Assembly: GCA_022825005.1 (NCBI GenBank)
Contig: JAJDYU010000042.1
Location: 1-64,000 of the forward strand
Direction of reading: 5' to 3'
Length of the DNA stretch: 64,000 bases
From: Acidimicrobiia bacterium
Lineage (GTDB): Bacteria; Actinomycetota; Acidimicrobiia; Acidimicrobiales; Bin134
Shown here: in pieces, positions 36,935-44,924 of the stretch
Numbering within the stretch: the stretch's first letter is position 1
Layout of the letters: each line of letters opens with the position of its first letter
Translations under genes and position numbers: made by a program
The notes under the pieces: generated by a model
The model's input: the letters and a program-made list of their open reading frames with translations, nothing else
Told to the model about the DNA's origin: nothing
Databases searched by the model: none

Positions 36935-37894
36935 CTAGGGCAGGCGGGCGAGGAGGTCCAAAAGCAGGGCGTAGAAGCCCTCGGAGTCCACTTCGGTGAT
37001 GAACTGGCAGTTGGGCGGCCGGTCGGTGACGTCCCACCAGTCCACCACGGTCATGCCCAAGGTGAGGGGGGAATGGGTCTCCACCTCCACGTTGCAGTGG
37101 CGGCCGCGGTAGAGGTCGGGGCGCAGCAGGTAGGCGATCACGTTGGGGTCGTGGAGGGGGCCACCGGTGGTTCCGTACTTGTCCACGTCGTAGCGCTCAT
37201 AGAAATCGAGCATCCCGGCGGCGGCGTCCCCGGTGCGGGTGCCCAACATCCGCACCCGGTTGATCCAGGCGTCGGTCATCAGCGCCTTATGGGTCACATC
37301 GAGGGGCAGCATGGTGACCGGGGCCCCGCAGTGCAGCACGATCTGGGCGGCGTCGGGATCGACGAACACGTTGAACTCGGCGGTGGGGGTGGTGTTGCCG
37401 CCGCCGAAGAACCCTCCGCCCATGCACACGATCTCTCGGATGTTCGCAGCCGCCTCGGGGGCGGCCTCCAGCAAGGTGGCCACGTTGGTCATGGGTCCCA
37501 CCGGGCAGATGGTGATCTCCCGCTCCCCGGCGGCCAAGAGCGTCTCGGCCATCCAGTCCACCGCGTGCTGGGGTTGCAGCGCAGTGACAGGATCGGCCAA
37601 CTCCGCTCCGTCGATGCCGGTTTTGCCGTGGACGTGCTCGGCGGTGACCAGGTCCCGGCGCAGCGGGCGGTCGCAGCCCGCGAACACCGGCACCTCGGGG
37701 CGCCCGGCCAGCTCCACCAGGATGAGGGCGTTGCGGGCGGTCAGCTCCAGGGGCACATTGCCGGCCACCGCGGTGATGCCCAGCACCTCCAACTCCGGGG
37801 AGGCCAGTGCGGCCAAGATGGCGATGGCGTCGTCCTGGCCGGGGTCGGTGTCGATGATGATCGGCCGGGGGGCGCTGTTTGGCATTGGGCTCAT
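36935..37894 (-). CDS. Nucleoside hydrolase (inosine-uridine preferring type)
   Basis: A 319-residue nucleoside hydrolase. The N-terminal DTDPGQDDAIAI is the calcium-binding DxDxxxDD signature, and PVGPMTNVATLL, CMGGGFF and EFNVFVDPDAAQIV follow in order; the final catalytic His is in PLHDPNVIAYLL. It cleaves the N-glycosidic bond of purine or pyrimidine ribonucleosides. The ATG at 37894 overlaps the gatD stop by four bases, so it is coupled to murT-gatD, which is unexpected for a salvage enzyme. Confidence 0.88.
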   Translation of the reverse strand: MSPMPNSAPRPIIIDTDPGQDDAIAILAALASPELEVLGITAVAGNVPLELTARNALILVELAGRPEVPVFAGCDRPLRRDLVTAEHVHGKTGIDGAELADPVTALQPQHAVDWMAETLLAAGEREITICPVGPMTNVATLLEAAPEAAANIREIVCMGGGFFGGGNTTPTAEFNVFVDPDAAQIVLHCGAPVTMLPLDVTHKALMTDAWINRVRMLGTRTGDAAAGMLDFYERYDVDKYGTTGGPLHDPNVIAYLLRPDLYRGRHCNVEVETHSPLTLGMTVVDWWDVTDRPPNCQFITEVDSEGFYALLLDLLARLP

Positions 37895-38637
37895 CGTTTT
37901 CGTCCTGCTCTGGTGGCGGCAACGGCATGGGCCGACCGTTCGAGGTCGTCGTCCAGGGGCTCCAAGTCCGCCGGGCACCCGGCGTGCTCCAGGGCCCAGC
38001 CCAGCATGGTATCGGCCAGCCAGGGATTCTTGGGCAGCAGCGGTCCGTGCAGGTACGTGCCCACCCGACGGCCGGCCACCGCTCCCTCGCAGCCGTCGTC
38101 TCCGTTGTTGCCGTGCCCTCGGCGCAGGTGGCCGAGCGGCGTGCACCCCCCGCCCAGATAAGTGCGCCCGGCGTGATTCTCATAACCGACTACCGTGCGG
38201 GACCGGCCGTTGAGGGTCACGTCCAGCACCACATCGCCGATGAGGCGGCTGCTTCCGGCGGTGGTCTCCAAGTCCAACAGCCCTATTCCGGGCATGCGCC
38301 GGCCGTCGGCTGCCGTGTAGCCGTGACCCAAAAGCTGGTAGCCGCCGCACACCCCTAGCACCACCGCACCGTCATCGGCGGCATGGCGCAGAGGGTCGGC
38401 CTTTTGGGCCAGGTCTTCGGCCACCAGCATCTGGTCGCGATCTTGGCCGCCGCCTAGGTAGTAGAAGTGGCAGTCGGCGGCGATGGGATCGCCCAGCCCC
38501 GCTTCTGTGATTTCCAGCGACAACCCTCGCCATTCCAGGCGTCGAGAAAGCACTGCGATGTTTCCCCGGTCGGCGTAGATGTTCAGGTGATCCGGGTAAA
38601 GATGACAGAGCTTGACTGAAGGGTTCCCGGTGCTCAT
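37891..38637 (-). CDS. gatD: Lipid II isoglutaminyl synthase, glutamine amidotransferase subunit GatD
   Basis: A 248-residue class I glutamine amidotransferase-like protein. The nucleophile is Cys97 in VLGVCGGYQLLG and the catalytic His is His197 in GTYLHGPLLPKNP, matching GatD. GatD supplies ammonia to MurT for amidation of the D-Glu alpha-carboxyl of lipid II. ATGA overlap with murT upstream and with the nucleoside hydrolase downstream gives a three-gene coupled operon. Confidence 0.88.
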   Translation of the reverse strand: MSTGNPSVKLCHLYPDHLNIYADRGNIAVLSRRLEWRGLSLEITEAGLGDPIAADCHFYYLGGGQDRDQMLVAEDLAQKADPLRHAADDGAVVLGVCGGYQLLGHGYTAADGRRMPGIGLLDLETTAGSSRLIGDVVLDVTLNGRSRTVVGYENHAGRTYLGGGCTPLGHLRRGHGNNGDDGCEGAVAGRRVGTYLHGPLLPKNPWLADTMLGWALEHAGCPADLEPLDDDLERSAHAVAATRAGRKR

Positions 38638-40019
38638 TCGTCCTCCCAAAAGGCGGGGACGAGGCCCCGGTCGGCCAGCACCGTCTGGAACTCAAGCAGG
38701 GCGGTGTAGGTGGGCAGAACATAGAGGTGGCCGTCGGTTTCGCTGGCCCCCAAGGCGGTATTCAGCCCGGCGGACACCGAGGGAACGACCGAGAGTCGCT
38801 CGGGGTCGAATCCGGCGTACCGAAATCGCAGCGCCATGTCGTAGCCCCTGTCTCCGCCCACCGTGAGCGATGCCAGCCGGTCGCTGTCCAGCAGCAGTTC
38901 GTAGTCCACATCCCAGATCCACGACACGTCCTGCCCGTCGGCGGTGCGGTCGTTGAGCAAAACCAGCAGGTGCAGAGGGTGGTCTTCCAGCAGCATGGTT
39001 CGGATGTTCTCGTTGGCCCCGGCCGGGTTCTTGGCCAACAGCGTGGTCACTCTGACGTTGCCGATCTGGGTGTGCTCGGCTCGTCCGAATGCCGCCTCCC
39101 GCTTGGCCAGCGCGGGGCCGATGGCCTCGGGGGCAAGGTTGAGGGCGACGGTGGTGGCGGCGGCGGCCAAGGCGTTGTAGGAGTTGTGCATACCCGGCAG
39201 CCTCAGCGACAGCTCAATCGGACCTTGGGGAGTGGCGATGGAGAGCCGCTGGCCGTCCAACCCGTGCAACTCCACTCGGGTGGCCTGGACGTCGGGCTGG
39301 AACCGGGCCAAACCGCACTGCGAACAGGACCAGCGGCCGAGATGGGCGATGGTGACCATTTCGTAGTGCAGTGAAGCGCCGCAGTGGCGGCACTCGGTGG
39401 TGTCGGCCGCGTGGGGCAAGCGGTCGCGGCCCACCCGGGGGTCTTCGATGCCGTAGGACACGGTGTTTGGGTGCCGGGCGCCGATCTCGGCCACAGCGGG
39501 GTCGTCGGCGTTGTAGATCACGGTTGCGGCTGGGTCGAGTTCGGCCACCGCGCCCCTCCAGCATTCAACCAGGTGTTCTAGTTCGCCATAGCGGTCAAGC
39601 TGGTCCCGGAACAGGTTCATCAGGGTGACTACCCGCGGCCTGGTCTTGGCCATCAGTCCCGGCAGGGCCGCCTCGTCGACTTCGAACAGGGCTACTTCGG
39701 CCCCATCGGCGTTGAGCAGGGCGGTGGCCACCCCGCGCTCCAAATTGGAGCCGGCGGTGTTGGCCACCACGCGGGCGCCGTTGGCGTCGAGTGCGGCCCG
39801 AACCAGCCGGGCTGTGGTGGTTTTTCCGTTGGTTCCCGAAACGAGGATCACGCCGCCGGAAACCGAGCGGGCCATCTCTGCGGTGGCCTCTGGTCGCAAG
39901 CGGTTGAGGAGCAGGCCGGGCAGCGTCGTGCCCCCACCGCGCCCGAGCTTCTGGGATAGCCGCCCTGCTACACGAGCCGCTCTGGCGGCCAATCCCTGAG
40001 GCAGAGACGGCATCCTCAT
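38634..40019 (-). CDS. murT: Lipid II isoglutaminyl synthase, Mur ligase subunit MurT
   Basis: A 461-residue Mur-ligase-family ATPase. The P-loop is VSGTNGKTTTARL, and a zinc ribbon insertion typical of MurT shows Cys210, Cys213, Cys232 and Cys235 (CRHCG...CSQCG). The C-terminal part has the DUF1727 domain, with LLNDRTADGQDVSWIWDVDYE. Together with GatD it converts D-glutamate to D-isoglutamine in peptidoglycan stem peptides, acting at the inner membrane. It starts 12 bases after the epoxide hydrolase gene stop. Confidence 0.9.
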   Translation of the reverse strand: MRMPSLPQGLAARAARVAGRLSQKLGRGGGTTLPGLLLNRLRPEATAEMARSVSGGVILVSGTNGKTTTARLVRAALDANGARVVANTAGSNLERGVATALLNADGAEVALFEVDEAALPGLMAKTRPRVVTLMNLFRDQLDRYGELEHLVECWRGAVAELDPAATVIYNADDPAVAEIGARHPNTVSYGIEDPRVGRDRLPHAADTTECRHCGASLHYEMVTIAHLGRWSCSQCGLARFQPDVQATRVELHGLDGQRLSIATPQGPIELSLRLPGMHNSYNALAAAATTVALNLAPEAIGPALAKREAAFGRAEHTQIGNVRVTTLLAKNPAGANENIRTMLLEDHPLHLLVLLNDRTADGQDVSWIWDVDYELLLDSDRLASLTVGGDRGYDMALRFRYAGFDPERLSVVPSVSAGLNTALGASETDGHLYVLPTYTALLEFQTVLADRGLVPAFWEDE

Positions 40020-40031
40020 AGTGATGTATTA

Positions 40032-41162
40032 CTACCGAAAGCGGCGGAAGAACTCGCGGATGTCCTGGGCCAAGGCCTCGGGCTCTTCCATGGCCGCGAA
40101 GTGCCCTCCCTCAGCCATGTCGGACCAGTGGACGATGTTGTAGTTGTCCTCCAACCAGCGCCGGGGGGCCTGCATGATCTCCATGGGAAAGCTGGCCATT
40201 CCCAGAGGGGTGCTGAGAGGGCCGCCCAATCCGGCTGCACCAGGGCGCAACGTCTCGTAGTACATGCGGGCCGACGATCCCCCGGTGGCCGTGAACCAGT
40301 AAAGGGAGATGTTGGTGAGAAGTCGATCCCGGCTCACCGCCGATTCGATGGTGCCGTCGTTGTCGGTCCAGGCCAGGAATTTCTCGGCGATCCAGGCAAG
40401 CTGCCCGACGGCGGAGTCGGTCAAGCCATAGGCCAGGGTCTGGGGCTTGGTGCTCTGGATCTGCATGTAGCCCGCGCCCTCGGTGAAATAGAGGTTGGCC
40501 CGGCCCAACCCGGCCTGCTCGGTCTCGGTGAGCTCGCCGGGCCCTTCCTCAGGAGCCGTGGCGAACAAGAAGTTCACATGGACTGCCTCGCAGTGATCGG
40601 GGTCACAGCGGCCGATGTTCTGGGAGATCATCGAGCCCCAATCACCCCCCTGGGCTCCGTAACGGTCGTATCCCAGGCGCCCCATCAGCTCGGAAAATGC
40701 CTTGGCAGTGCGGACGGTGTCCCATCCCCGATCGGCGGTCGGCCCCGAGAAGCCGTAGCCCGGGAGCGACGGGGCGATCACATGGAAGGCATCGGCGGGG
40801 TCATCGGGCTCGGTGAGCAGCCCGATGATGTCGAGGAACTCCACCACCGTGCCGGGCCAACCGTGGCTGATGATCAGCGGATAGGCGTCGGGGTGGGAGG
40901 AGCGCTGGTGGATGAAGTGGATGTTCTGGCCGTCGATGGTGGTGGTGAAGTGGTCGAGTTCGTTCAGTTCGGCCTCCGCGGCCCGCCAGTCGTACTCGTC
41001 GGCCCAGTAACTGGCAAGTTCCTGGATGTAGCCCATCTCTGCGCCGTAGTCCCAGCCGGCGTCGGGAAGCTGGTCGGGCCAACGGGCCTCCCGCAGACGC
41101 CGGTGGAGGTCTTCCAGCGCGGCATCGGGAATCTCAACGGTGAACGGGGTGATGTCGGACAC
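40032..41162 (-). CDS. Epoxide hydrolase (alpha/beta hydrolase with EHN domain)
   Basis: A 376-residue enzyme. Residues about 1-110 match the epoxide hydrolase N-terminal domain (LEDLHRRLREARWPDQLPDAGWDYG), followed by the alpha/beta hydrolase core: oxyanion motif ISHGWPG, nucleophile-bearing GAQGGDWGSMIS and a late His in MAEGGHFAAMEEPE. The layout is that of microsomal-type epoxide hydrolases, converting epoxides to diols. GTG start at 41162 follows a GAGGAG. Likely co-transcribed with murT only by proximity. Confidence 0.85.
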   Translation of the reverse strand: MSDITPFTVEIPDAALEDLHRRLREARWPDQLPDAGWDYGAEMGYIQELASYWADEYDWRAAEAELNELDHFTTTIDGQNIHFIHQRSSHPDAYPLIISHGWPGTVVEFLDIIGLLTEPDDPADAFHVIAPSLPGYGFSGPTADRGWDTVRTAKAFSELMGRLGYDRYGAQGGDWGSMISQNIGRCDPDHCEAVHVNFLFATAPEEGPGELTETEQAGLGRANLYFTEGAGYMQIQSTKPQTLAYGLTDSAVGQLAWIAEKFLAWTDNDGTIESAVSRDRLLTNISLYWFTATGGSSARMYYETLRPGAAGLGGPLSTPLGMASFPMEIMQAPRRWLEDNYNIVHWSDMAEGGHFAAMEEPEALAQDIREFFRRFR

Positions 41163-41188
41163 TGGTCTCCTCAGGTCGGTGCTGGTCG

Positions 41189-42175
41189 TTAGGCGGGGGA
41201 GCGGGGGATCAGCCCTGCGTTGGTTCTGGCCCGCTCCAAGGTGGCTGCTGCCACGGTGCGGGCCTTGTCGGCCCCAGTGGCCAGTACCCGGGCGATCTCT
41301 CCCGGGTCGGACGACAGTTCGGCGTATCGCTCCCTGATGGGGGAGAGCAGCTCGTTCACCGCATCAGCGGTGTCGGCTTTGAGCGGCCCGTATTGGGCAT
41401 AGTCGTCGGCCACCGACTCCGGAGTTCGTCCGGTGGCCGATGCCAGGATGCCCAGCAGGTTGGACACCCCCGGCTTGGTCCCGGGGTCGTAGCGCACCTC
41501 GTTTTCGCTGTCGGTTACCGCCCGCTTGAACTTGCGCGTAACGCTCTCGGATTCCTCCAACACGCCGACGGTGCCGGCCGACTCCAACGACTTGGACATC
41601 TTGTCGGCCGGATTCTGGAGGTCCATGACCCGGGCCCCCGCGGTGGGGATGACGTGGGCGGGCACTGTGAAGGTGTCGCCGTAGCGGCGGTTGAAGCGCT
41701 CCGCGATGTCCCGGCACAGCTCGATGTGCTGGCGCTGGTCGTCGCCCACCGGAACCAGGTCGGTGTCGTACAGCAAGATGTCCGACGCCTGAAGGGCGGG
41801 ATAGGTGAACAGGCCGGCAGACACGAATTCAGACCGGTCGGACTTGTCCTTGAACTGGGTCATCCGGCGCAGCTCGCCGAAGCCCACGGTGCACTCCATC
41901 ATCCATGCCAACTCGGCGTGCTCGCTCACCGAGCTCTGCACGAACAAAGTGGACCGATCGGGGTCGATGCCCACCGAGAGGAGCATTGCCGCCGCGGCCA
42001 GGGTGTTGTCCCGCAGCTCGTCGGGATCGGGTGCGGTGGTGAGGGCGTGGAGATCTACCACGCAGTACACCGCGTCGTGCTCGTGCTGGTAGGCCACCCA
42101 GTTGCGCAGCGCGCCCAGCAGGTTGCCCAGGTGCATGCCGCCGGACGGCTGAATACCAGAGAACACTCGCGCCAC
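41189..42175 (-). CDS. trpS: Tryptophanyl-tRNA synthetase
   Basis: A 328-residue class I aminoacyl-tRNA synthetase of usual length. The HIGH-like motif is GGMHLGN near residue 13 and the KMSKS motif is ADKMSKS near residue 195. Other family blocks are YPALQASDILLYDTDLVPVGDDQRQH. The GTG at 42175 gives the normal N-terminus VFSGIQPSG; TAGTTT lies seven bases upstream and no ribosome-binding site is visible, so it is probably leaderless. Confidence 0.93.
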   Translation of the reverse strand: MARVFSGIQPSGGMHLGNLLGALRNWVAYQHEHDAVYCVVDLHALTTAPDPDELRDNTLAAAAMLLSVGIDPDRSTLFVQSSVSEHAELAWMMECTVGFGELRRMTQFKDKSDRSEFVSAGLFTYPALQASDILLYDTDLVPVGDDQRQHIELCRDIAERFNRRYGDTFTVPAHVIPTAGARVMDLQNPADKMSKSLESAGTVGVLEESESVTRKFKRAVTDSENEVRYDPGTKPGVSNLLGILASATGRTPESVADDYAQYGPLKADTADAVNELLSPIRERYAELSSDPGEIARVLATGADKARTVAAATLERARTNAGLIPRSPA

Positions 42176-42271
42176 GCCGGTCAAACTACCCGCCTGGATC
42201 CCGAAATCCCTAGGTGCCAGCCCTGATCCCAAAACCCCGAATCGGCAGATGGTGAGTTCTACACTTGGCGA

Positions 42272-43081
42272 GTGGTCGCAGAGGTGAGAACGGAGGTGTC
42301 CGAAGGGCCGTTTGAAGTGCGAACCGAGGTCTTCGAGGGTCCATTCGACCTGCTTTTGCACCTCATATTGAGGGACGAGGTCGATCTCTATGAAGTGAGG
42401 GTGGGCGACATCGTGGACGCCTATCTGGCCGAGCTCAACAAGATGGAGCAGCTCAACTTGGGCGTGGCCACCGAGTTCTTGCTGATCGCGGCCACGCTGG
42501 TACAGCTCAAAAGCAGCCGCCTGCTGCCCGACAGCGAGTCACTGGATCTGGACGAGGAACTGGCCCTGTGGTCGGAGCGCGACCTCCTACTGGCCCGGCT
42601 GCTGGAGTGCCAGACCTTCAAAGGGGTTGCCCAGGTCCTTGAGCAGCTGGCTGAAGTGGCCGGGCGCGGCCTGCCCCGCACGGCCGGTCCCGATGAGCGC
42701 TATGTAGACCTCGTGCCCGACTTTTTAGAGGGGATCGGTCCCGAAGATCTCAGAGCCGCATTTCTACGGGCCACGGCTACCCGGCCCACGCCGCGGGTGA
42801 ACGTACAGCACATCACCGACATCCCCATCAGCGTTGACGAGGTGGCCGCCGACCTCATGGCCCGCCTGCCGGAGATGGGGACGGTGGGATTCCGGGAGCT
42901 GACCGAGGATCTGGAGACCGGCATCGAGGTGGTGGTGTACTTCTTGGCCGTGCTGGAGCTCTACAAGCGGGGCTTGGTGGACGTGTTGCAGGCCGCGACG
43001 TTCGGCCGCATTGCCATCACCTGGAGCGCCGAGGCCGACTTCGACGAGACATTGGCAGGAGTGGACTCCTATGACGGATGA
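42272..43081 (+). CDS. scpA: Segregation and condensation protein ScpA
   Basis: A 269-residue kleisin of the SMC-ScpAB complex, with the N-terminal FEGPFDLLLHLILRDEVDLYEV signature written here in two overlapping parts (FEGPFDLLLHLI and DEVDLYEVRVGDIV). It bridges the SMC head domains. The N-terminus carries an extra, in-frame 11-residue copy: EVRTEVSEGPF followed directly by EVRTEVFEGPF, of which the second is the canonical position. GTG start at 42272, six bases after TACACT. Start of the scpA-scpB-rluB run. Confidence 0.92.
   Translation: MVAEVRTEVSEGPFEVRTEVFEGPFDLLLHLILRDEVDLYEVRVGDIVDAYLAELNKMEQLNLGVATEFLLIAATLVQLKSSRLLPDSESLDLDEELALWSERDLLLARLLECQTFKGVAQVLEQLAEVAGRGLPRTAGPDERYVDLVPDFLEGIGPEDLRAAFLRATATRPTPRVNVQHITDIPISVDEVAADLMARLPEMGTVGFRELTEDLETGIEVVVYFLAVLELYKRGLVDVLQAATFGRIAITWSAEADFDETLAGVDSYDG
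42281..42346 (+). repeat. 33-bp in-frame tandem repeat at the scpA 5' end
   Basis: Positions 42281-42313 and 42314-42346 encode EVRTEVSEGPF and EVRTEVFEGPF. Of eleven codons nine differ only synonymously or not at all in protein terms while most third positions differ, so the duplication is old and both copies have been kept. Confidence 0.8.
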
Positions 43082-43124
43082 GAATCGAGACATTGGCAGG
43101 AGTGGACTCCAATGACGGATGAGA
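43045..43124 (+). repeat. 41-bp-period tandem duplication at the scpA/scpB junction
   Basis: Positions 43045-43083 and 43086-43124 match over 39 bases with one mismatch. The unit includes the scpA 3' end and the scpB start codon, so the original ATGA-like overlap has been duplicated. Confidence 0.9.
43071..43115 (+). CDS. 14-codon mini-ORF between scpA and scpB
   Basis: ATG at 43071 gives MTDENRDIGRSGLQ and stops at TGA 43113-43115. The ATG lies inside the last codons of scpA, and the stop overlaps the scpB ATG (ATGA). The two starts are 41 bases apart. It is created by a 41-bp tandem duplication and its first residues copy the ScpB start (MTDE). Probably a translational-coupling relic or leader rather than a functional peptide; expression unknown. 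Confidence 0.55.
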   Translation: MTDENRDIGRSGLQ

Positions 43125-43798
43125 GCATTGAGGCTCGCCAGGCGGTGGAGGCCATCGTGATGGTTGCCGAGGAGCCGGTCCCGCCGGGGCTCATGGCCCA
43201 GCTCCTTGAGATTCCCACCGGTCAGGTGGAGGCCATCTGCGAACAGTTGGCCGAGGAATACCGGGCCGAGGGCCGGGGATTCGAACTGGTCCGGGTGGCT
43301 GGTGGCTATCGGTTCCGCAGCCATCCCGATGCCGAACCGTACGTGAAGCGGTTTGTAGTCAGCGGCCAGAGCTCCCGTCTCTCCTCAGCCGCGCTGGAGA
43401 CCCTGGCCATTGTGGCCTACAAGCAACCGCTGTCTAGGGCCCAGGTGTCGGCCATCCGGGGGGTGAACGCCGAGGGGGCCATGCGCACCCTCCAGCATCG
43501 GGGACTGGTTCAGGAAGTGGGCCGGGATCCAGGTCCGGGCAATGCCCGCCTGTTTGCCACCACGCCGGCCTTCCTGGAGCGGCTGGGGCTCCACTCCATC
43601 GACGAACTACCCCCGCTGGTCGATTTTGTGCCCGGCGCCGAAGTGATCGAGGCCTTGGAGACAAGTCTGATGGCCGACAGCCGAACCGGGTCATCTGGCA
43701 CCGACAGCCAAGACATGCCGGCCCAAGGGCAACAGCACGGCACTATCGCGTCGATCCGGGAGCCCGAAAGCGGCAATAGCGATGTCCCGACAGTGTGA
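43112..43798 (+). CDS. scpB: Segregation and condensation protein ScpB
   Basis: A 228-residue winged-helix protein that binds ScpA in the condensin complex. Signature segments: EAIVMVAEEPVPPGLMAQLL, FELVRVAGGYRFRSHP, SSAALETLAIVAYKQPLSRAQV and RGLVQEVGR. The C-terminal 50 residues are a variable polar tail. The ATG at 43112 is the second copy of the duplicated start region and is followed by the true N-terminus; its translation may be coupled through the preceding mini-ORF. Confidence 0.92.
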   Translation: MTDESIEARQAVEAIVMVAEEPVPPGLMAQLLEIPTGQVEAICEQLAEEYRAEGRGFELVRVAGGYRFRSHPDAEPYVKRFVVSGQSSRLSSAALETLAIVAYKQPLSRAQVSAIRGVNAEGAMRTLQHRGLVQEVGRDPGPGNARLFATTPAFLERLGLHSIDELPPLVDFVPGAEVIEALETSLMADSRTGSSGTDSQDMPAQGQQHGTIASIREPESGNSDVPTV

Positions 43799-44517
43799 GC
43801 GAGCCTGAGCGGATTCAGAAGGTCCTGGCCGCTGCCGGAGTGGCCAGCCGCCGGGCAGTCGAGGAGATGGTGGCCGAGGGCCGCATTTCAGTGAACGGGC
43901 AGCCCGCCCGGCTCGGCCAGCGGATCGATCCCGAGCACGACGCGGTTGAGGTTGACGGCGTCCCGGTGGGGCTGCGGGCCGATCTGGTGTACTACCTGCT
44001 GAACAAGCCCTCCGGAGTGGTTACTACCGCGTCCGATCCCCAGGGGCGCCCCACCGTGGTGGCCATGGTGCCGAGCGAGCCCCGGGTCTTCCCGGTGGGC
44101 CGCCTAGACGCGGACAGCGAGGGGCTATTGCTGCTCACCAACGACGGGGGGCTGACCCACCGACTGACCCATCCGTCTTTCGGGGTCGACAAGGAGTACC
44201 TGGCCCACGTCGAGGGCCGTCCTGGCCGCGGGTCGCTGAGGAGCCTGCGCGAGGGAGTGGAGTTGGATGACGGCATGGCTCGGGCAGTTGCGGTGTCGTT
44301 GCCCGAGCCGTCGGTCATCCGCATCGTGGTCCACGAGGGCCGCAACCGACTGGTTCGGCGGATGTGCGAGGCGATAGGCCATCCTGTGATCCGCCTGGTT
44401 CGCACCCGCATCGGCCCGCTGGCCGATCGAAGGCTCCCGCCGGGCGAGTGGCGAGATTTGAGTCAGAGCGAAGTCCGGAAGCTGGAGCGCCAGGGGGCGG
44501 AGCTCACCGGCAACTGA
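43795..44517 (+). CDS. rluB: Large-subunit rRNA pseudouridine synthase B type (RluB family)
   Basis: A 240-residue RsuA/RluB/E/F-family pseudouridine synthase. Residues 1-60 are an S4 RNA-binding domain (RIQKVLAAAGVASRRAVEEMVAEG), then the catalytic GRLDADSEGLLLLTNDG with the active-site Asp, and LVRTRIGPL near the end. It modifies 23S rRNA near the peptidyl-transferase centre. GTG start at 43795 overlapping the scpB stop (GTGA). The scpA-scpB-rluB order is common in Gram-positive bacteria. Confidence 0.9.
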   Translation: MSEPERIQKVLAAAGVASRRAVEEMVAEGRISVNGQPARLGQRIDPEHDAVEVDGVPVGLRADLVYYLLNKPSGVVTTASDPQGRPTVVAMVPSEPRVFPVGRLDADSEGLLLLTNDGGLTHRLTHPSFGVDKEYLAHVEGRPGRGSLRSLREGVELDDGMARAVAVSLPEPSVIRIVVHEGRNRLVRRMCEAIGHPVIRLVRTRIGPLADRRLPPGEWRDLSQSEVRKLERQGAELTGN

Positions 44518-44555
44518 GTTAAGGGCCGCATCCAGGGGTCGGTACAATTTTGGCC

Positions 44556-44924
44556 GTGAGCAGCGCCGTCCGCGCCCTGCGGGGCGCCACCACCATTGAT
44601 GTCGATACTCCCGAGCATATGGGGGAGCGGATCATCGCGCTGTTGACCGAGCTGTTCGACCGCAACGACATCGATCACGACGACCTGATCAGCATTGTCT
44701 TCACCGCCACCTCCGACATCAACTCGGCCTTTCCCGCGGCCGCGGCCCGAAAATTCGGCCTCGGCGACGTGCCTCTGCTCTGCGCCCAGGAGCTGGACAT
44801 CGTAGAGGGGACGCCACTGTGCCTGCGCGTGCTGATCCATCTGACCACCGAGCGGGGGCGCGACGAATTGCACCACATTTACCTGGAAGGCGCACGAGGC
44901 CTGCGCGACGACCTTCCCGCGTGA
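44556..44924 (+). CDS. aroH: Monofunctional chorismate mutase (AroH type)
   Basis: A 122-residue AroH-fold mutase: AVRALRGATTIDVDTPEHMGE with the Arg and LRGA motif, FTATSDINSAFPAAAAR, VPLLCAQELDIVEGTPLCLRVLIH. It converts chorismate to prephenate and precedes tyrA. GTG at 44556 lies seven bases after TACAAT, a close -10 match, so the message is probably leaderless; the in-frame TTG at 44550 would be an odd start. Confidence 0.9.
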   Translation: MSSAVRALRGATTIDVDTPEHMGERIIALLTELFDRNDIDHDDLISIVFTATSDINSAFPAAAARKFGLGDVPLLCAQELDIVEGTPLCLRVLIHLTTERGRDELHHIYLEGARGLRDDLPA

